Shown here: in pieces, positions 1 through 9,314 of the stretch | Layout of the letters: each line of letters opens with the position of its first letter | Numbering within the stretch: the stretch's first letter is position 1 | NCBI RefSeq assembly: GCF_009720365.1 | Contig: NZ_ML769316.1 | Location: 493,103 to 557,102, forward strand | From: Catellatospora paridis | GTDB lineage: Bacteria; Actinomycetota; Actinomycetes; Mycobacteriales; Micromonosporaceae | Length of the DNA stretch: 64,000 nucleotides | Reading direction: 5' to 3' | Position numbers and translations under genes: made by a program | The notes under the pieces: generated by a model | Database searches by the model: none | What the model saw: the letters and a program-made list of their open reading frames with translations, nothing else | What the model was told of the DNA's origin: nothing

Positions 1-112
1 CCAGTCCGATTGTCACGGTGAGCACGACCATGTCCACGTTCACCAGGTGGCGCATTGCCACGACCGTCCCGGCCATCGCAGCGCTGGTGCCGATACCTTT
101 GAGAGAGTTCAC
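1..112 (-). CDS. Start of a hydrophobic protein (partial, runs off left edge)
   Basis: A GTG start at 112 opens a reading frame that stays open to the window edge (37 codons). The visible N-terminus is moderately hydrophobic with few charges, so it could be the first membrane segment of a larger protein. A GGAAAG ribosome site lies just upstream, and the start follows the glycosyltransferase stop codon by 13 bases, so the two genes look like one operon on the minus strand. Too little is visible to assign a function. Confidence 0.5.
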   Translation of the reverse strand, partial: MNSLKGIGTSAAMAGTVVAMRHLVNVDMVVLTVTIGL

Positions 113-125
113 TTGCTTTCCTGAC

Positions 126-1307
126 TCAGTGCCACGACGTCACGCGGGTGAAATAGGACTTCAGAATGGCCGACACGAGCCAATAGGTGCGGACCACCGT
201 GTAGACCAGTTCCGGAATGAGCGTGGCCTCGACCGCCATCGCCTTCCAGCCCAGATTGCGCACCCGGAGCGCGGGGTAGACGATCCAGAAGGCGAACAGC
301 AGCCAGAAGATCGACGACTGCGAGAACCCGTTCCGGGCCGCGATGGCCAGCTGGGTCGATCCGAAGCCGAGGATGTACGCGGCACCCAGCAGCCCGAGGA
401 TCAGGGTGGTTATCGAGTGCCAGGTGAACCTGGTCCAGCCCCGGCTGCGCAGGGTGTCGACTGTGCCGCGGACCCAGCGTTGCCGCTGCTGCAGCAGCTC
501 ACGCAGGGTGGGCATCAGGTCGGTGTACGCGATGCACAGCTGGTTGGAGGTCACCTTCCAGCCGCACTCCTTGAGGGTGAGGGTGGTCTCGTAGTCCTCG
601 ACGAGGTTGCGGTGGTCCTCCCAGAACACCGCGCCGCGCCAGTCGAGCACCGACTGCAGGGCCGCGCCGCGGTAGAACGAACCGGCTCCGGACATGGTGT
701 GCACGTCGCTGCGGTAGCGGGCGTTGGCGGCCCGGCCGTACTCGATGATCTGCATGCCGAGCAGGTAGCGCTGCCACGGGGTGCGCCACAGGCCGGTGCG
801 GCCCAGGCAGGCGGCGCTGACGCCGCCGACCTCGGGATCGGCGGCGACCACGTTGCGGGCCCGTTCTATGAACTTCGGGTGCAGTTCGGTGTCGGCGTCC
901 ATGACCAGCACGTGCCGGACCGCGTCGGTCAGCCGTCCCCCGGCCCTGCGCCGCAACCAGGCGATGCCGTAGTTGAGCGCACCCGCCTTCTTGTGCACGT
1001 TGTTCGGCATGAGCAGCACGTCGGTGGCCGGGGTGCGCGGGTCGGCCGCGAACTGCCGTGCGTAGTCCTCGGTGCGGTCGGTCGAGTTGTTGACCACCAC
1101 GATGATGCGATCGGGGCGCCGGGTCTGCCCGGCCAGGGAGACCAGAGACGTCAGGATCCCCGCCTCCTCGTTGCGCGCGGGCACGATGACGACGGTGTCG
1201 AACATCATGGCGCGCCTGGGCTCCGCGGTCCGGTGATCTCTGCGGTGCCGGCCGCGCAGCATCCGGGACACGTCGTGACCGGCTGCGCGCATGGTGGTGT
1301 GTTGCAT
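126..1307 (-). CDS. Processive family 2 glycosyltransferase (cellulose/hyaluronan synthase-like)
   Basis: This 393-residue protein has a GT-A fold of the BcsA/hyaluronan-synthase type. Visible motifs are the N-terminal nucleotide-binding stretch IVPARNEE, the metal-binding DAD (MDADTELH), a VEDYE motif corresponding to the TED catalytic base region, and QRQRW, the acceptor/UDP-binding motif of processive enzymes. Several hydrophobic segments follow in the last 100 residues, so it is a membrane enzyme that probably polymerises and exports a polysaccharide from a nucleotide sugar. The ATG at 1307 has GAGGAA upstream. It is shorter than BcsA and lacks a PilZ domain. It diverges from a gene for a secreted CBM3-GH16 protein that could act on the polymer. 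The product sugar cannot be told from sequence. Confidence 0.85.
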   Translation of the reverse strand: MQHTTMRAAGHDVSRMLRGRHRRDHRTAEPRRAMMFDTVVIVPARNEEAGILTSLVSLAGQTRRPDRIIVVVNNSTDRTEDYARQFAADPRTPATDVLLMPNNVHKKAGALNYGIAWLRRRAGGRLTDAVRHVLVMDADTELHPKFIERARNVVAADPEVGGVSAACLGRTGLWRTPWQRYLLGMQIIEYGRAANARYRSDVHTMSGAGSFYRGAALQSVLDWRGAVFWEDHRNLVEDYETTLTLKECGWKVTSNQLCIAYTDLMPTLRELLQQRQRWVRGTVDTLRSRGWTRFTWHSITTLILGLLGAAYILGFGSTQLAIAARNGFSQSSIFWLLFAFWIVYPALRVRNLGWKAMAVEATLIPELVYTVVRTYWLVSAILKSYFTRVTSWH

Positions 1308-1609
1308 TGCTTCCTCGTGTTTCCCCGTGAACGACGTCCAGCGAGGTCGGTCACCGTCTGGAGCACGGGAAGGTTAGCGGATATCGCGATTCGGCAAGCG
1401 CTGGTCGGGAGCCGCGGAGCTGCGCCGTTTGCGGCTCAGTAGAATGTTTTGCCCGAATAATTCCGGCATTTTGCCCGCGTATCGACGAACAGAGTGATCC
1501 AGAACACGGCCACGTGCCATGTTTTCCCAGCTCAGGGCCACTTTCCGTCGCCTGTACGATGGCGCCACAACGTTTCAGCAGCCCCATGGGCATGTCGCAA
1601 GGAGTGCCC
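1308..1609. other. Divergent intergenic region
   Basis: About 300 bases separate the divergent glycosyltransferase and CBM3-GH16 genes. The stretch is less GC-rich than its surroundings between about 1436 and 1475. No convincing gene was seen; promoters for both flanking genes are expected here. Confidence 0.4.
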
Positions 1610-3040
1610 GTGAGCAGGTCCGATCCCCGTTCGCCCCGCCGTGGGCGCACCGCGGTCAGCCTGGCGGCCGTCGCCCTGGTGCTCGCCGGGGGCGGCACCC
1701 TCTACCGGGTGTGGCCGGCGAACTCGACCGCCGGATCCCCCACGGACAGCGCGCAGGACAACCCGCTCACCGTCCGCTACCGCACCGACGGCGCGGCCAC
1801 GGTGCCGGTGGGCAGACCGTGGCTCGAAGTGATCAACAATGCCGACGCGCCGGTGTCCCTGCGCGACGTGACGCTGCGGTACTACTTCAGCGCCGACGAC
1901 GGGGCGGCCTATTCGGCGAACTGCGTGCAGAGCGCGCTGCGGTGCTCCAGCATCACCCAGACCATCGCGGCGGCGCCGGCTCCGCTGCCGACCGCGAGCC
2001 ACTACCTGCAGGTCGGTTTCACCGAGGCGGCCGGCTCCCTGGCCCCCGGCGAGACGAGCCAGGGCATCGGCCTGCAGCTGTACCGGCTCGACCACCGCGA
2101 CCTCGACCAGAGCGACGACCACTCATTCGACGGCTCCATCACCAGCTATGCGCCGTCGCCCCTGGTCACCGCGTACCGCGACGGCGTGCTCAGCTGGGGA
2201 CGGGAACCCGGCAGCCCCACGGCATCCGCGCCGCTCCCGCCCTTCCCCGCGGTGGCCGCCGAACCGGGGGTGCTGTTCGACAACTTCCACTACACCGGAG
2301 TCGACGACCCGGCACTGACCGCCAACGGCTGGCAGCCCCGCACCGACGGCGGCGGACCCGGCATCAGCGGCAGCTGGTCGACCGACGCGATCAGCTTCCC
2401 CGCCGACCCACAGGCGCAGGGCGGACAGGCCCTGCAGCTCCAGGTCGTCACGGACGGCACCAGGCAGGGCACCCGGCAGTCCGAACTGGCCGGCAACAGC
2501 TTCTTCACCGGCACGCTGGCCGCCCGGATCCACTTCACCGACCGGCCCGACCGCGGCCGCAACGGCGACCACATCAACGAATCCTTCGCCACGATCTCGC
2601 CGACGGCGTCCTCACCCCGATACAGCGAGCTCGACTTCGAGTACCAGCCCAACGGCGGCTGGGGTGTGCCGGGACCCAAACTCGACACGACCAGCTGGCG
2701 CAGCGCCAAGCCCCGCGACCGGGCGACCCACGCCCTGCACCGGCGGCTCGACGGCTGGCACATCGTCATGCTCACCGTGGCCGACGGGAAGGTCACCTAC
2801 TCCGTCGACGGCCGTCAGGTGTTCCGCAGCGACGGCCGGACGTTCCCCCGCGAAGCCATGCGCATCCACCTGAGCACGTGGCTGGTCGACCTGCCCTTCG
2901 CGGGCGACCGCACCTGGAGCATGCGGGTCGACTGGGTCTACTCGCAGGCCGGCAAGGCGGTGACGGCGGCCGGGGTCAAGCAGGCGGTGAACCGCCTCAG
3001 CGCGGCCGGCGTCAACCACCTCGACACCACCGACCGGTGA
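1610..3040 (+). CDS. Secreted CBM3 - GH16-like glycan-active protein
   Basis: The 476-residue product starts at a GTG with AAGGAG five bases upstream and has an N-terminal membrane/signal segment (residues about 15-32). Residues about 50-190 resemble a family 3 carbohydrate-binding module, which binds crystalline cellulose. A jelly-roll domain follows (about 215-450) in which E340-LDF-E344 fits the GH16 catalytic pattern E-x-D-x-x-E or E-x-D-x-E, with the first Glu the likely nucleophile and the last the acid/base. It would therefore bind a beta-glucan and cleave or transglycosylate it outside the cell. The divergent glycosyltransferase suggests a role on an endogenous polymer, but this is inference. 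Confidence 0.7.
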   Translation: MSRSDPRSPRRGRTAVSLAAVALVLAGGGTLYRVWPANSTAGSPTDSAQDNPLTVRYRTDGAATVPVGRPWLEVINNADAPVSLRDVTLRYYFSADDGAAYSANCVQSALRCSSITQTIAAAPAPLPTASHYLQVGFTEAAGSLAPGETSQGIGLQLYRLDHRDLDQSDDHSFDGSITSYAPSPLVTAYRDGVLSWGREPGSPTASAPLPPFPAVAAEPGVLFDNFHYTGVDDPALTANGWQPRTDGGGPGISGSWSTDAISFPADPQAQGGQALQLQVVTDGTRQGTRQSELAGNSFFTGTLAARIHFTDRPDRGRNGDHINESFATISPTASSPRYSELDFEYQPNGGWGVPGPKLDTTSWRSAKPRDRATHALHRRLDGWHIVMLTVADGKVTYSVDGRQVFRSDGRTFPREAMRIHLSTWLVDLPFAGDRTWSMRVDWVYSQAGKAVTAAGVKQAVNRLSAAGVNHLDTTDR

Positions 3041-3073
3041 GCGGCATCCGGCCCGCTGCGACCCGCTGACGAC

Positions 3074-3117
3074 GGTGCCCGGGGCCTGCTCCGCTCGCGC
3101 GGCAGGCCCCGGGCACC
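3074..3117. terminator. Bidirectional hairpin terminator
   Basis: A perfect 16-bp inverted repeat (3074-3089 and 3102-3117) with a 12-base loop lies between the convergent CBM3-GH16 gene and the ABC permease gene. There is no T-tract, as is common in actinomycetes. Confidence 0.75.
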
Positions 3118-3125
3118 GGTTGCGG

Positions 3126-3962
3126 TCAGGAGATGTCGCGGGAGCGCGTCAGCAGGGTGCCGACGAGGCCGGTGACGACGGCCCAGCCGACCAGCACCAG
3201 CGCGCCGACCCAGTACGCGGGCTGGCCGGGAAGGTTGGCGCCGCTGGTCATGAGGTTCGACGCCAGCGACGGCATCGCCCACTGGACGTTGGCGAGCCAG
3301 TCCCAGTCCAGCGCGGTCACCAGCAGGTTCACGATGATCGACACGGCGGCCGTGCCTACCGTGTAGACGACCATCGCGGTGATGGTGGCGCCGATCTGGC
3401 TGCGGATGAGCACCCCGATGCCGATGCCGATCAGGGCCCACAGCGCGTACGCCAGGCCGTTGAGCAGGACGGCCCGGATGACCTCACTGTCGCCCAGGAC
3501 CGGGGTGATGCCCTCGGACTCGAGGAAGATCGCGGTCGCCGGCACGGTCAGCGCCGTGGTCACCAGCCACAGCACGATGCCGAAGATGCCGCCCGCCACC
3601 GCCTTGGCCACGATCACCGAGGTCCGGTGCGGGGTCGCCAGGAACGTCGTCGTCGCGGTCTGGTGGTGGAACTCGTTCGTCACGGTGATGATGCCCAGGA
3701 GCATGACGAACATCAGCCCGAAGTACTGCCCCGAGGTGACCATGTAGGAGGTCAGCGCGACGGGATCGGCCAGGGCCTTCAGCACCGCGGCCTGCTCGGG
3801 GTCCATGGTCTGGCCCGCCTCGGTGGGCGGCTGCAGCACGAAGTGCATGTTCAGCGCGTTGGCCGCGAACGCCACCACGAGCAGGCCCACCGCGCCGAGC
3901 GCGAACAGCCACCACACGTTGGTCGTACGGATCTTCAGGAATTCGCTGCGGACGAGCCTCAC
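3126..3962 (-). CDS. ABC-2 type transporter permease
   Basis: The 278-residue protein begins MRLVRSEFLKIRTT, typical of ABC-2 export permeases, and has about six hydrophobic helices with a large loop after the first. It would be the membrane channel for the ATPase encoded just upstream; the two genes overlap by GTGA (3959-3962), so translation is coupled. The pair is of the type used for drug, lipid or peptide export, including bacitracin- and lantibiotic-type self protection. The substrate is unknown. Confidence 0.88.
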   Translation of the reverse strand: MRLVRSEFLKIRTTNVWWLFALGAVGLLVVAFAANALNMHFVLQPPTEAGQTMDPEQAAVLKALADPVALTSYMVTSGQYFGLMFVMLLGIITVTNEFHHQTATTTFLATPHRTSVIVAKAVAGGIFGIVLWLVTTALTVPATAIFLESEGITPVLGDSEVIRAVLLNGLAYALWALIGIGIGVLIRSQIGATITAMVVYTVGTAAVSIIVNLLVTALDWDWLANVQWAMPSLASNLMTSGANLPGQPAYWVGALVLVGWAVVTGLVGTLLTRSRDIS

Positions 3963-4876
3963 CGGATCGCCTCCTTGCCCGCTGTGAGGTCGAGGAAGAC
4001 GCGCTCCAGGTCGGGGCGTTCGGTGACCAGTTCGTGGATGGCGACCCCGGCGCGCAGCGCGGCGTCGCCGACCTGCTCGGCGGTGACGCCGGTCAGCACC
4101 AGCGCGCCGTCGTCGCCACGGCTGCTGCCGACGCCGTCGAGCGCGCCGAGCAGCGTGTCGGGGTGCGGGGTGCGCACGCGTACCGTGCCCACATTGCCCG
4201 CGTTGCCCATCACCTCGGCGACCGGGCCCTGCGCCACCAGCCGGCCCGCCGCGATGATGACGACGTCGTCGGCGAGCAGCTCCATCTCCGACAGCAGGTG
4301 GCTGGAGACCAGGATGGTGCGGCCTTCGCCGGCGAGTTTCTGCAGCAGGTCACGCATCCAGCGGATGCCCTCGGGGTCCAGTCCGTTGGCCGGCTCGTCG
4401 AGGATGAGCACCCGCGGGTCGCCGAGCATCGCCGCGGCGATGCCGAGCCGCTGCCGCATACCCAGCGAGTAGCCCTTGAACTTGCGCTTGGCCGCGGGGG
4501 TCAGCCCGACCAGCTCCATCGCCTCGTCGGCGCGGGAGGCCGGCAGACCGGCGGCGGCGCAGATGACCCGCAGGTGGTTGCGGCCGGTGCGGCCCTTGTG
4601 CGCGCTCGACGCCTCCAGCACGGCGCCGACCGCGCGCAGCGGCTCGGCGAGGTCGGCGTAGCGGGAGCCGCCGATCGTCGCGGTGCCCGCGTTGGGCGAC
4701 ACCAGATTCAGGATCATTCGTAGCGTAGTGGTCTTGCCTGCGCCGTTCGGTCCGAGGAAGCCGGTCACACGTCCCGGCTTGATGGTGAACGAGAGTCCGT
4801 CGACGGCTTTGACCTGTTTGTAATGTTTGGTCAAGCCGGACACGACGATCTCACCATCGGTGATCACATTGCCCAT
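3959..4876 (-). CDS. ABC transporter ATP-binding protein
   Basis: The product (about 305 residues) carries Walker A GPNGAGKTT, the signature YSLGMRQRLGIA, Walker B VLILDEPANGLDP and the H-loop ILVSSHLLSE. It is the energy-coupling subunit of a homodimeric or single-permease ABC-2 exporter. The ATG at 4876 places the start about 15 residues before the conserved core; a GTG at 4867 is an alternative and the open frame upstream looks non-coding. The C-terminal 80 residues resemble the accessory domain of drug-export ATPases. It is cotranscribed and overlaps with the permease gene. Confidence 0.9.
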   Translation of the reverse strand: MGNVITDGEIVVSGLTKHYKQVKAVDGLSFTIKPGRVTGFLGPNGAGKTTTLRMILNLVSPNAGTATIGGSRYADLAEPLRAVGAVLEASSAHKGRTGRNHLRVICAAAGLPASRADEAMELVGLTPAAKRKFKGYSLGMRQRLGIAAAMLGDPRVLILDEPANGLDPEGIRWMRDLLQKLAGEGRTILVSSHLLSEMELLADDVVIIAAGRLVAQGPVAEVMGNAGNVGTVRVRTPHPDTLLGALDGVGSSRGDDGALVLTGVTAEQVGDAALRAGVAIHELVTERPDLERVFLDLTAGKEAIR

Positions 4877-5121
4877 CCGCACAGTGTGCTTGGCCGGGGC
4901 AAGTACGGCCATCGCGATTCCGTCACGATTCCACCACTGGCTGTCGTGGCCTGCCACCGGTTCCGGCTCCACCCGACGGCGATGAGAGTGCTGGGGCGCA
5001 CCCTCCGCCGCCAGGACGACAGCAGGGTCCTCCCCGGGGCCGATGACCGCCTCCCTCGCCGGACTGACGGCACGCGCGCGCAGACGGGGCAGCATGGGCA
5101 TCTGTCCAAAGGGGAGGAACG

Positions 5122-6303
5122 ATGTCCAGAACGCCCATCCGTGCCGCATTCGGCGCCGCCGTCACGCTGATCCTGCTGGCCGGTGCCGCACCCGCCGGCG
5201 CCGCCATCGGCGCCACTCTGCGACCGCAACTGGAGGCGATCACCGCCGCCGGCATGCCCGGCGTGTTCGCCGAGGCCGTCGACGGCCGTCACCGGCAGTC
5301 CGCGGCCGCCGGCGTCGCCGACGTCAGCACCGGCGCACCCACCCGGCCCGGCATGCGCCACCGCGTCGGCAGCATCACGAAGACCTTCACCGCGACGGTC
5401 CTGCTCCAGCTCGCCGGACAGGGCCGGCTGCGGCTCGACGCACCGATCGGCCGCTACCTGCCGGCGTACGCCGTCGACGGGGTCACCGTCCGGATGCTGC
5501 TCAACCACACCAGCGGCATCGCCGACTACGACCACGTCATCTTCGCCACCGACGCCTCGCTGGAGCAGAACCGTCACCGCACGTTCACCCCGGCCGAGCT
5601 CGCCGCGATCGGGCTGGGCCAACCCGCCACGGGCGCACCGGGCGCGGCCTGGTCCTACTCCAACACCAACTACGTGCTCGCCGGGATGATCCTGGAGAAG
5701 ATCACGGGACGGTCCGTGGCACACGAGATCACCAAGCGGATCATCCGTCCGCTGGGCCTGCGCCACACCTACCTGCCCGGCACCGGCACCCGCATCCACG
5801 GCCCGCACGCCGCCGCCTACATCCCCTGGTACGACGGCACGCTGCTCGACTTCGCCGACTACAACATGTCCTGGGCGTGGGCCGCCGGCGAGCTCGTCTC
5901 CACCACCGGCGACCTCAACACGTTCTACCGGGCGCTGCTGACCGGTAGGCTGCTGCGGCCCGCTCAGCTCGCCGAGATGCAGACGACGGTGCCGTGGGTG
6001 CCCGGCGCGCCGGAGTACGGCGGCTACGGCCTCGGCCTGTACTCGAACGCGCTGCCGTGCGGGCTGGCCTGGGGGCATGACGGCCTCGTGCTCGGCCACG
6101 CCACCATCTCCTGGCACAGCCCCGACGGCCGCCGCCAGGTCACCGTCGCGCAGAACATGACCCACTACGTCGCGCCCGGGCAGCCCGACCCGATCGCCGA
6201 CGCCACCATCGCGATGCTGATCGCGCAGCTGTGCGGCGAGCAGTCGGCCGCGGCCCGCACCGCCGCGCACCCGCACTTCGCCGACCAGGCCTTCCGCCGC
6301 TGA
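5122..6303 (+). CDS. Secreted serine hydrolase of the beta-lactamase/D-Ala-D-Ala carboxypeptidase family
   Basis: The 393-residue protein has a cleavable signal peptide ending near the AGAAPAGAA stretch. The active-site motifs of class C beta-lactamase-like (family S12) enzymes are present: S-I-T-K (nucleophile Ser and Lys), Y-S-N (YSNTNY) and H-D-G near the C-terminus in place of K-T-G. These enzymes hydrolyse D-amino-acid peptides, esters or cell wall stems; the exact substrate is not visible. A GGGAGGA ribosome site precedes the ATG. The gene is divergent from the ABC transporter operon and ends in a strong hairpin. Confidence 0.88.
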   Translation: MSRTPIRAAFGAAVTLILLAGAAPAGAAIGATLRPQLEAITAAGMPGVFAEAVDGRHRQSAAAGVADVSTGAPTRPGMRHRVGSITKTFTATVLLQLAGQGRLRLDAPIGRYLPAYAVDGVTVRMLLNHTSGIADYDHVIFATDASLEQNRHRTFTPAELAAIGLGQPATGAPGAAWSYSNTNYVLAGMILEKITGRSVAHEITKRIIRPLGLRHTYLPGTGTRIHGPHAAAYIPWYDGTLLDFADYNMSWAWAAGELVSTTGDLNTFYRALLTGRLLRPAQLAEMQTTVPWVPGAPEYGGYGLGLYSNALPCGLAWGHDGLVLGHATISWHSPDGRRQVTVAQNMTHYVAPGQPDPIADATIAMLIAQLCGEQSAAARTAAHPHFADQAFRR

Positions 6304-6308
6304 GTCAG

Positions 6309-6341
6309 GCCGGCGCGGCACGGGTTCCGTGCCGCGCCGGC
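6309..6341. terminator. Hairpin terminator
   Basis: Perfect 15-bp stem (6309-6323 and 6327-6341) with a 3-base loop just after the serine hydrolase stop codon, between two convergent genes. Confidence 0.75.
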
Positions 6342-6398
6342 GTCTGCGCCGCCCGGGTAGGTCTCGCGGACCCGGTGGCGGTTCCGGCAAGGGGCGGA

Positions 6399-7748
6399 TC
6401 AGACCGTTCTGTCGTGCTCCGCCCACGCCCGTGTCGGCTGCGGGTGCGCGTCGTGGTCGGCAGGCAAGCCCCACGCCTGTTCAAGATCGTCGACTCGCCG
6501 AGGCCGCACCCGCCGAAGCGCCGGCGCGTCGCCCGTCCCGCGGCTGACCAGGGCGGCCAGCGCGGTGGTGATCGGCACCGCGGCGATCAGGCCGATCGTG
6601 CCGACCGCCGAGCGCACGATCTCCTGCGCCAGGAACTCGTTGGTCAGCATCTGCCCCAGCGGCGCGCCGCCCGCGGTCAGCAGCAGCAGGGTGGGCAGCG
6701 ACGCACCGGCGTACGCCAACACGATGGTGTTGATGACCGAGGTGATGTGCGCCCGGCCGACCCGCGACGCCGCCCGGTAGAGGCCGGTGAACCCCAGCTT
6801 CGGGTTGGCGGCCGCGAGTTCGGTGACGGTGTAGGCCTGGGTGACGGTGACGTCGTCGAGCACGCCGAGCGCGCCGATGAGGATGCCGGCCAGCAGCAGG
6901 CCCGCCATGTCGATGTCGGCGTTGACGAACGTGACGTACATCGACTCCTCGCTGGCCATGCCCGTCAGGTGCAGCAGCGACACCGACAGCGCCGACAGGC
7001 CGCCGGTCAGCGCGAGGGCGGTCAGCGTACCCAGCACCGCCATCGAGGTGGGGGCGTTGATGCCGTGGGTGAGGTAGAGCACCACCAGCATGATCACCGC
7101 CGAGCCGACGATGGCGACAAGCAGCGGCGAACTGCCCTGCAGGATCGCCGGGACCACGAACATCAGCAGCACCGCGAACGTGAACGCGAGCCCGACCAGT
7201 GCGAACACGCCCCGCCAGCGGCCGAACGCGATCACCGCGCCGACGAACGCCAGGGCCAGCGCCCACAGTCCGTCGGTGCGGTCATGGTCGACGATATCGT
7301 ATTTGATCACGCCTTCCTGGTCGAACGACTCGGTCTCCATCACGATGATCTTGTCGCCGGCCTCGACCTCGGCCGCCCCCGGACCCGACGGGATCGAGGT
7401 GGTGACCACCTTGCCGTCGGCGAGCCGCACGACCACCTCTCCGCACGCCGGTGGCGCGGTCTGGTCCGGGGTCTGCGCCGGCGGCTCGGCGGCGTCGGCG
7501 CAGTCGACGACACGCACGGCCGCCACGACGCCGTCGTGGCTGACGGCCCCGGTCCAGGGCTCGGTCTTGAGGTCGCCTGGCCACAGCAGGAGCAGGCCGA
7601 CGAGGGTGGCCACCGCCGCGGGGACCAGCGCGAGCACCGTCAGCCGGGTGGCCCGCCGACTCACCGGAACGCCGGAGTGGGAGTGGGAATGGGAGTGGGA
7701 GTGACCGGGGTCACCGGCGACGGTGTCCGGGTCGTGCGAGGGGGTCAC
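6399..7748 (-). CDS. YibE/F family multi-pass membrane protein with His-Ser N-terminus
   Basis: The 449-residue protein shows the YibE/YibF family layout: one membrane segment near residue 40, an external domain, then about seven helices including LWALALAFVGAVIAFGRWRG and DDVTVTQAYTVTEL-type segments. The family is found in many Firmicutes and actinobacteria and has no settled function. The start is taken as GTG 7748, six bases after GAGGAG; an ATG at 7808 would add 20 residues. Residues about 12-20 form an alternating His-Ser tract (HSHSHSHSHS), which could bind a metal ion on the cytoplasmic side. Confidence 0.82.
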   Translation of the reverse strand: MTPSHDPDTVAGDPGHSHSHSHSHSGVPVSRRATRLTVLALVPAAVATLVGLLLLWPGDLKTEPWTGAVSHDGVVAAVRVVDCADAAEPPAQTPDQTAPPACGEVVVRLADGKVVTTSIPSGPGAAEVEAGDKIIVMETESFDQEGVIKYDIVDHDRTDGLWALALAFVGAVIAFGRWRGVFALVGLAFTFAVLLMFVVPAILQGSSPLLVAIVGSAVIMLVVLYLTHGINAPTSMAVLGTLTALALTGGLSALSVSLLHLTGMASEESMYVTFVNADIDMAGLLLAGILIGALGVLDDVTVTQAYTVTELAAANPKLGFTGLYRAASRVGRAHITSVINTIVLAYAGASLPTLLLLTAGGAPLGQMLTNEFLAQEIVRSAVGTIGLIAAVPITTALAALVSRGTGDAPALRRVRPRRVDDLEQAWGLPADHDAHPQPTRAWAEHDRTV

Positions 7749-7810
7749 CGGGGGCTCCTCGGCGGTTCGGCGGCCGCGCTGCCCGGGGGCGGGCCCATGC
7801 GGCGTCACTG

Positions 7811-7873
7811 TCAGCGGCCGGCCAAGTAAAGCACGCAGCTCAGGATGGCGCTCATGGCGATGAAGAGCGTCAT
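7811..7873 (-). CDS. Possible 20-residue hydrophobic peptide
   Basis: The frame encodes MTLFIAMSAILSCVLYLAGR, which would form a single membrane helix. It ends just before the YibE/F gene on the same strand. The ribosome site is weak, and no family is recognised, so it could be chance. Confidence 0.25.
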   Translation of the reverse strand: MTLFIAMSAILSCVLYLAGR

Positions 7874-8056
7874 CGCGCCGCCCGGCCGCGTGGGCGCAAA
7901 CCCACCTCCCCCGCGCACGGAGTCAGGAGCACCCGCTTGTCGAGGTGCCTCGCCGACGCATCGGCCGCGAGGGCGTCCGATGTGGTCGGGTAAGAAAGTT
8001 GTCGGGCGGGCCGCGGGCCCATAGCGTTGCCGGGCAGCCTCACCACAGGGAGCCTC

Positions 8057-9271
8057 GTGAATCACCCGCCGCTCGCCGCAGACCCCGTCGTCGACACCCC
8101 GGCCGCTCCGGCCGCGCACCACGAGGAGCAGCGGGTCGCCTGGGCCGAGCTGTTCTTCGACCTGATCTGGGTGTTCGCGATCACCCAGATCACCACCACC
8201 CTGGCCGGCGCGCACAGCGTGGGTGAGGCGGCCCGCGCCGTGCTGCTGTTCCTGCCGCTGTGGTGGGGCTGGGTCGGCACGACACTGGTCGCGAACCTGG
8301 CCGGCAGCCGTGTCGACCGGGCCGCGGGCCGGCTCGTGCTGTTCGGCGCCGCCGGCTGCGGCCTGCTGGTGTCCGTGTCGATCGGGCAGGCCTACGGCGA
8401 CCACGCGATCCTGTTCGCCGTCGCCTACGCCGTGCTGCGGCTGGTCCTGTGGGCGGTCCGCAGTGGACTGTCCGGTGCGTCCTGGCGCCCCGCGCTGGAG
8501 CCGTTCGCGGTCGCGCTGTTCGTCAGCGCCCCGCTCTACCTGGCCGGCGCCGTGCTCGGCGGCCCGTGGCAGACCGCGCTGTGGGTGAGCGCCGCGCTCA
8601 TCGAGCTCAGCAGCCCGCGGCTGCTCCGCCGGAGCCTGAGCGAGCTGCGGTTCGAGACCGCGCACCTGCCCGAGCGGTTCGGCCTGGTGCTGATCATCGC
8701 GCTGGGCGAGACCGTGGTGGCCACCGGGAACCAGGCCGCCGCGGGCCGACTCGGCCCGGCGGAGCTGGTCGCGCTGCTGCTCGCGTTCACGCTGATCGTG
8801 CTGCTGTGGTGGACGTACTTCCACTACGGCGCACCGGCGGTGCGGCACAGCCTGGAGCACACCCCCGCGCAGTCGCGCATCGTCACCGACGTGTTCAGCT
8901 ACGCCCACCTCGGCTACGTCGTGGCGATCGTGGCGGTCGCGGTCGGCCTGAAGAAGCTGCTCGCCCATCCCCTGGACGTGCCGCACAGCCTGCCCGAGCT
9001 GCTGCTGGCCCCCGGTGTCGCGCTGTACCTGTCGGGGTTCTGCTACGCGCGCTGGCGCATGTTCGGCGCGGCGACCCTGCAGCGCTCCGCCGCCGCGGTC
9101 AGCTGCTGCGCCATCGCCGCTGCTGCCGTCGTGCTGCCGATCGTCGCGACGGCCGCGCTGCTGGTCGCCGTCCTGCTCGCGCTCAACGGTTTCGAGGCCT
9201 GGCTCATCCGTACGCACCGGCCCCTGCCGCTGCTGCGGATGCCCGGCCGGAGGGCCTCCGCCGAGGTTTGA
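8057..9271 (+). CDS. Low temperature requirement protein A (LtrA) family membrane protein
   Basis: The 404-residue product contains WAELFFDLIWVFAITQ near its N-terminus and LGETVV in the middle, both hallmarks of the LtrA family, plus about ten to twelve hydrophobic helices. LtrA was first linked to cold growth in Listeria, but its biochemical role is unknown. The start is GTG 8057, preceded by AGGGAG; the frame also allows an ATG at 8027 that lacks a ribosome site. It is a single-gene unit followed by a hairpin. Confidence 0.88.
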   Translation: MNHPPLAADPVVDTPAAPAAHHEEQRVAWAELFFDLIWVFAITQITTTLAGAHSVGEAARAVLLFLPLWWGWVGTTLVANLAGSRVDRAAGRLVLFGAAGCGLLVSVSIGQAYGDHAILFAVAYAVLRLVLWAVRSGLSGASWRPALEPFAVALFVSAPLYLAGAVLGGPWQTALWVSAALIELSSPRLLRRSLSELRFETAHLPERFGLVLIIALGETVVATGNQAAAGRLGPAELVALLLAFTLIVLLWWTYFHYGAPAVRHSLEHTPAQSRIVTDVFSYAHLGYVVAIVAVAVGLKKLLAHPLDVPHSLPELLLAPGVALYLSGFCYARWRMFGAATLQRSAAAVSCCAIAAAAVVLPIVATAALLVAVLLALNGFEAWLIRTHRPLPLLRMPGRRASAEV

Positions 9272-9314
9272 CGCGCCTGATCGTGGCGTGACGGCGCGGC
9301 CGGCTGGGCATGAG

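Noticed and set aside
18..1442. Long plus-strand open frame opposite the GT2 gene
   Set aside because: It is a GC-rich shadow: the opposite strand has clear GT2 motifs, and this frame is Arg/Gly-rich with no recognisable domain.
7674..7702. Hexamer-like DNA repeat as a possible CRISPR or tandem repeat
   Set aside because: It encodes the His-Ser tract of the YibE/F protein in frame; no spacers or repeat array.
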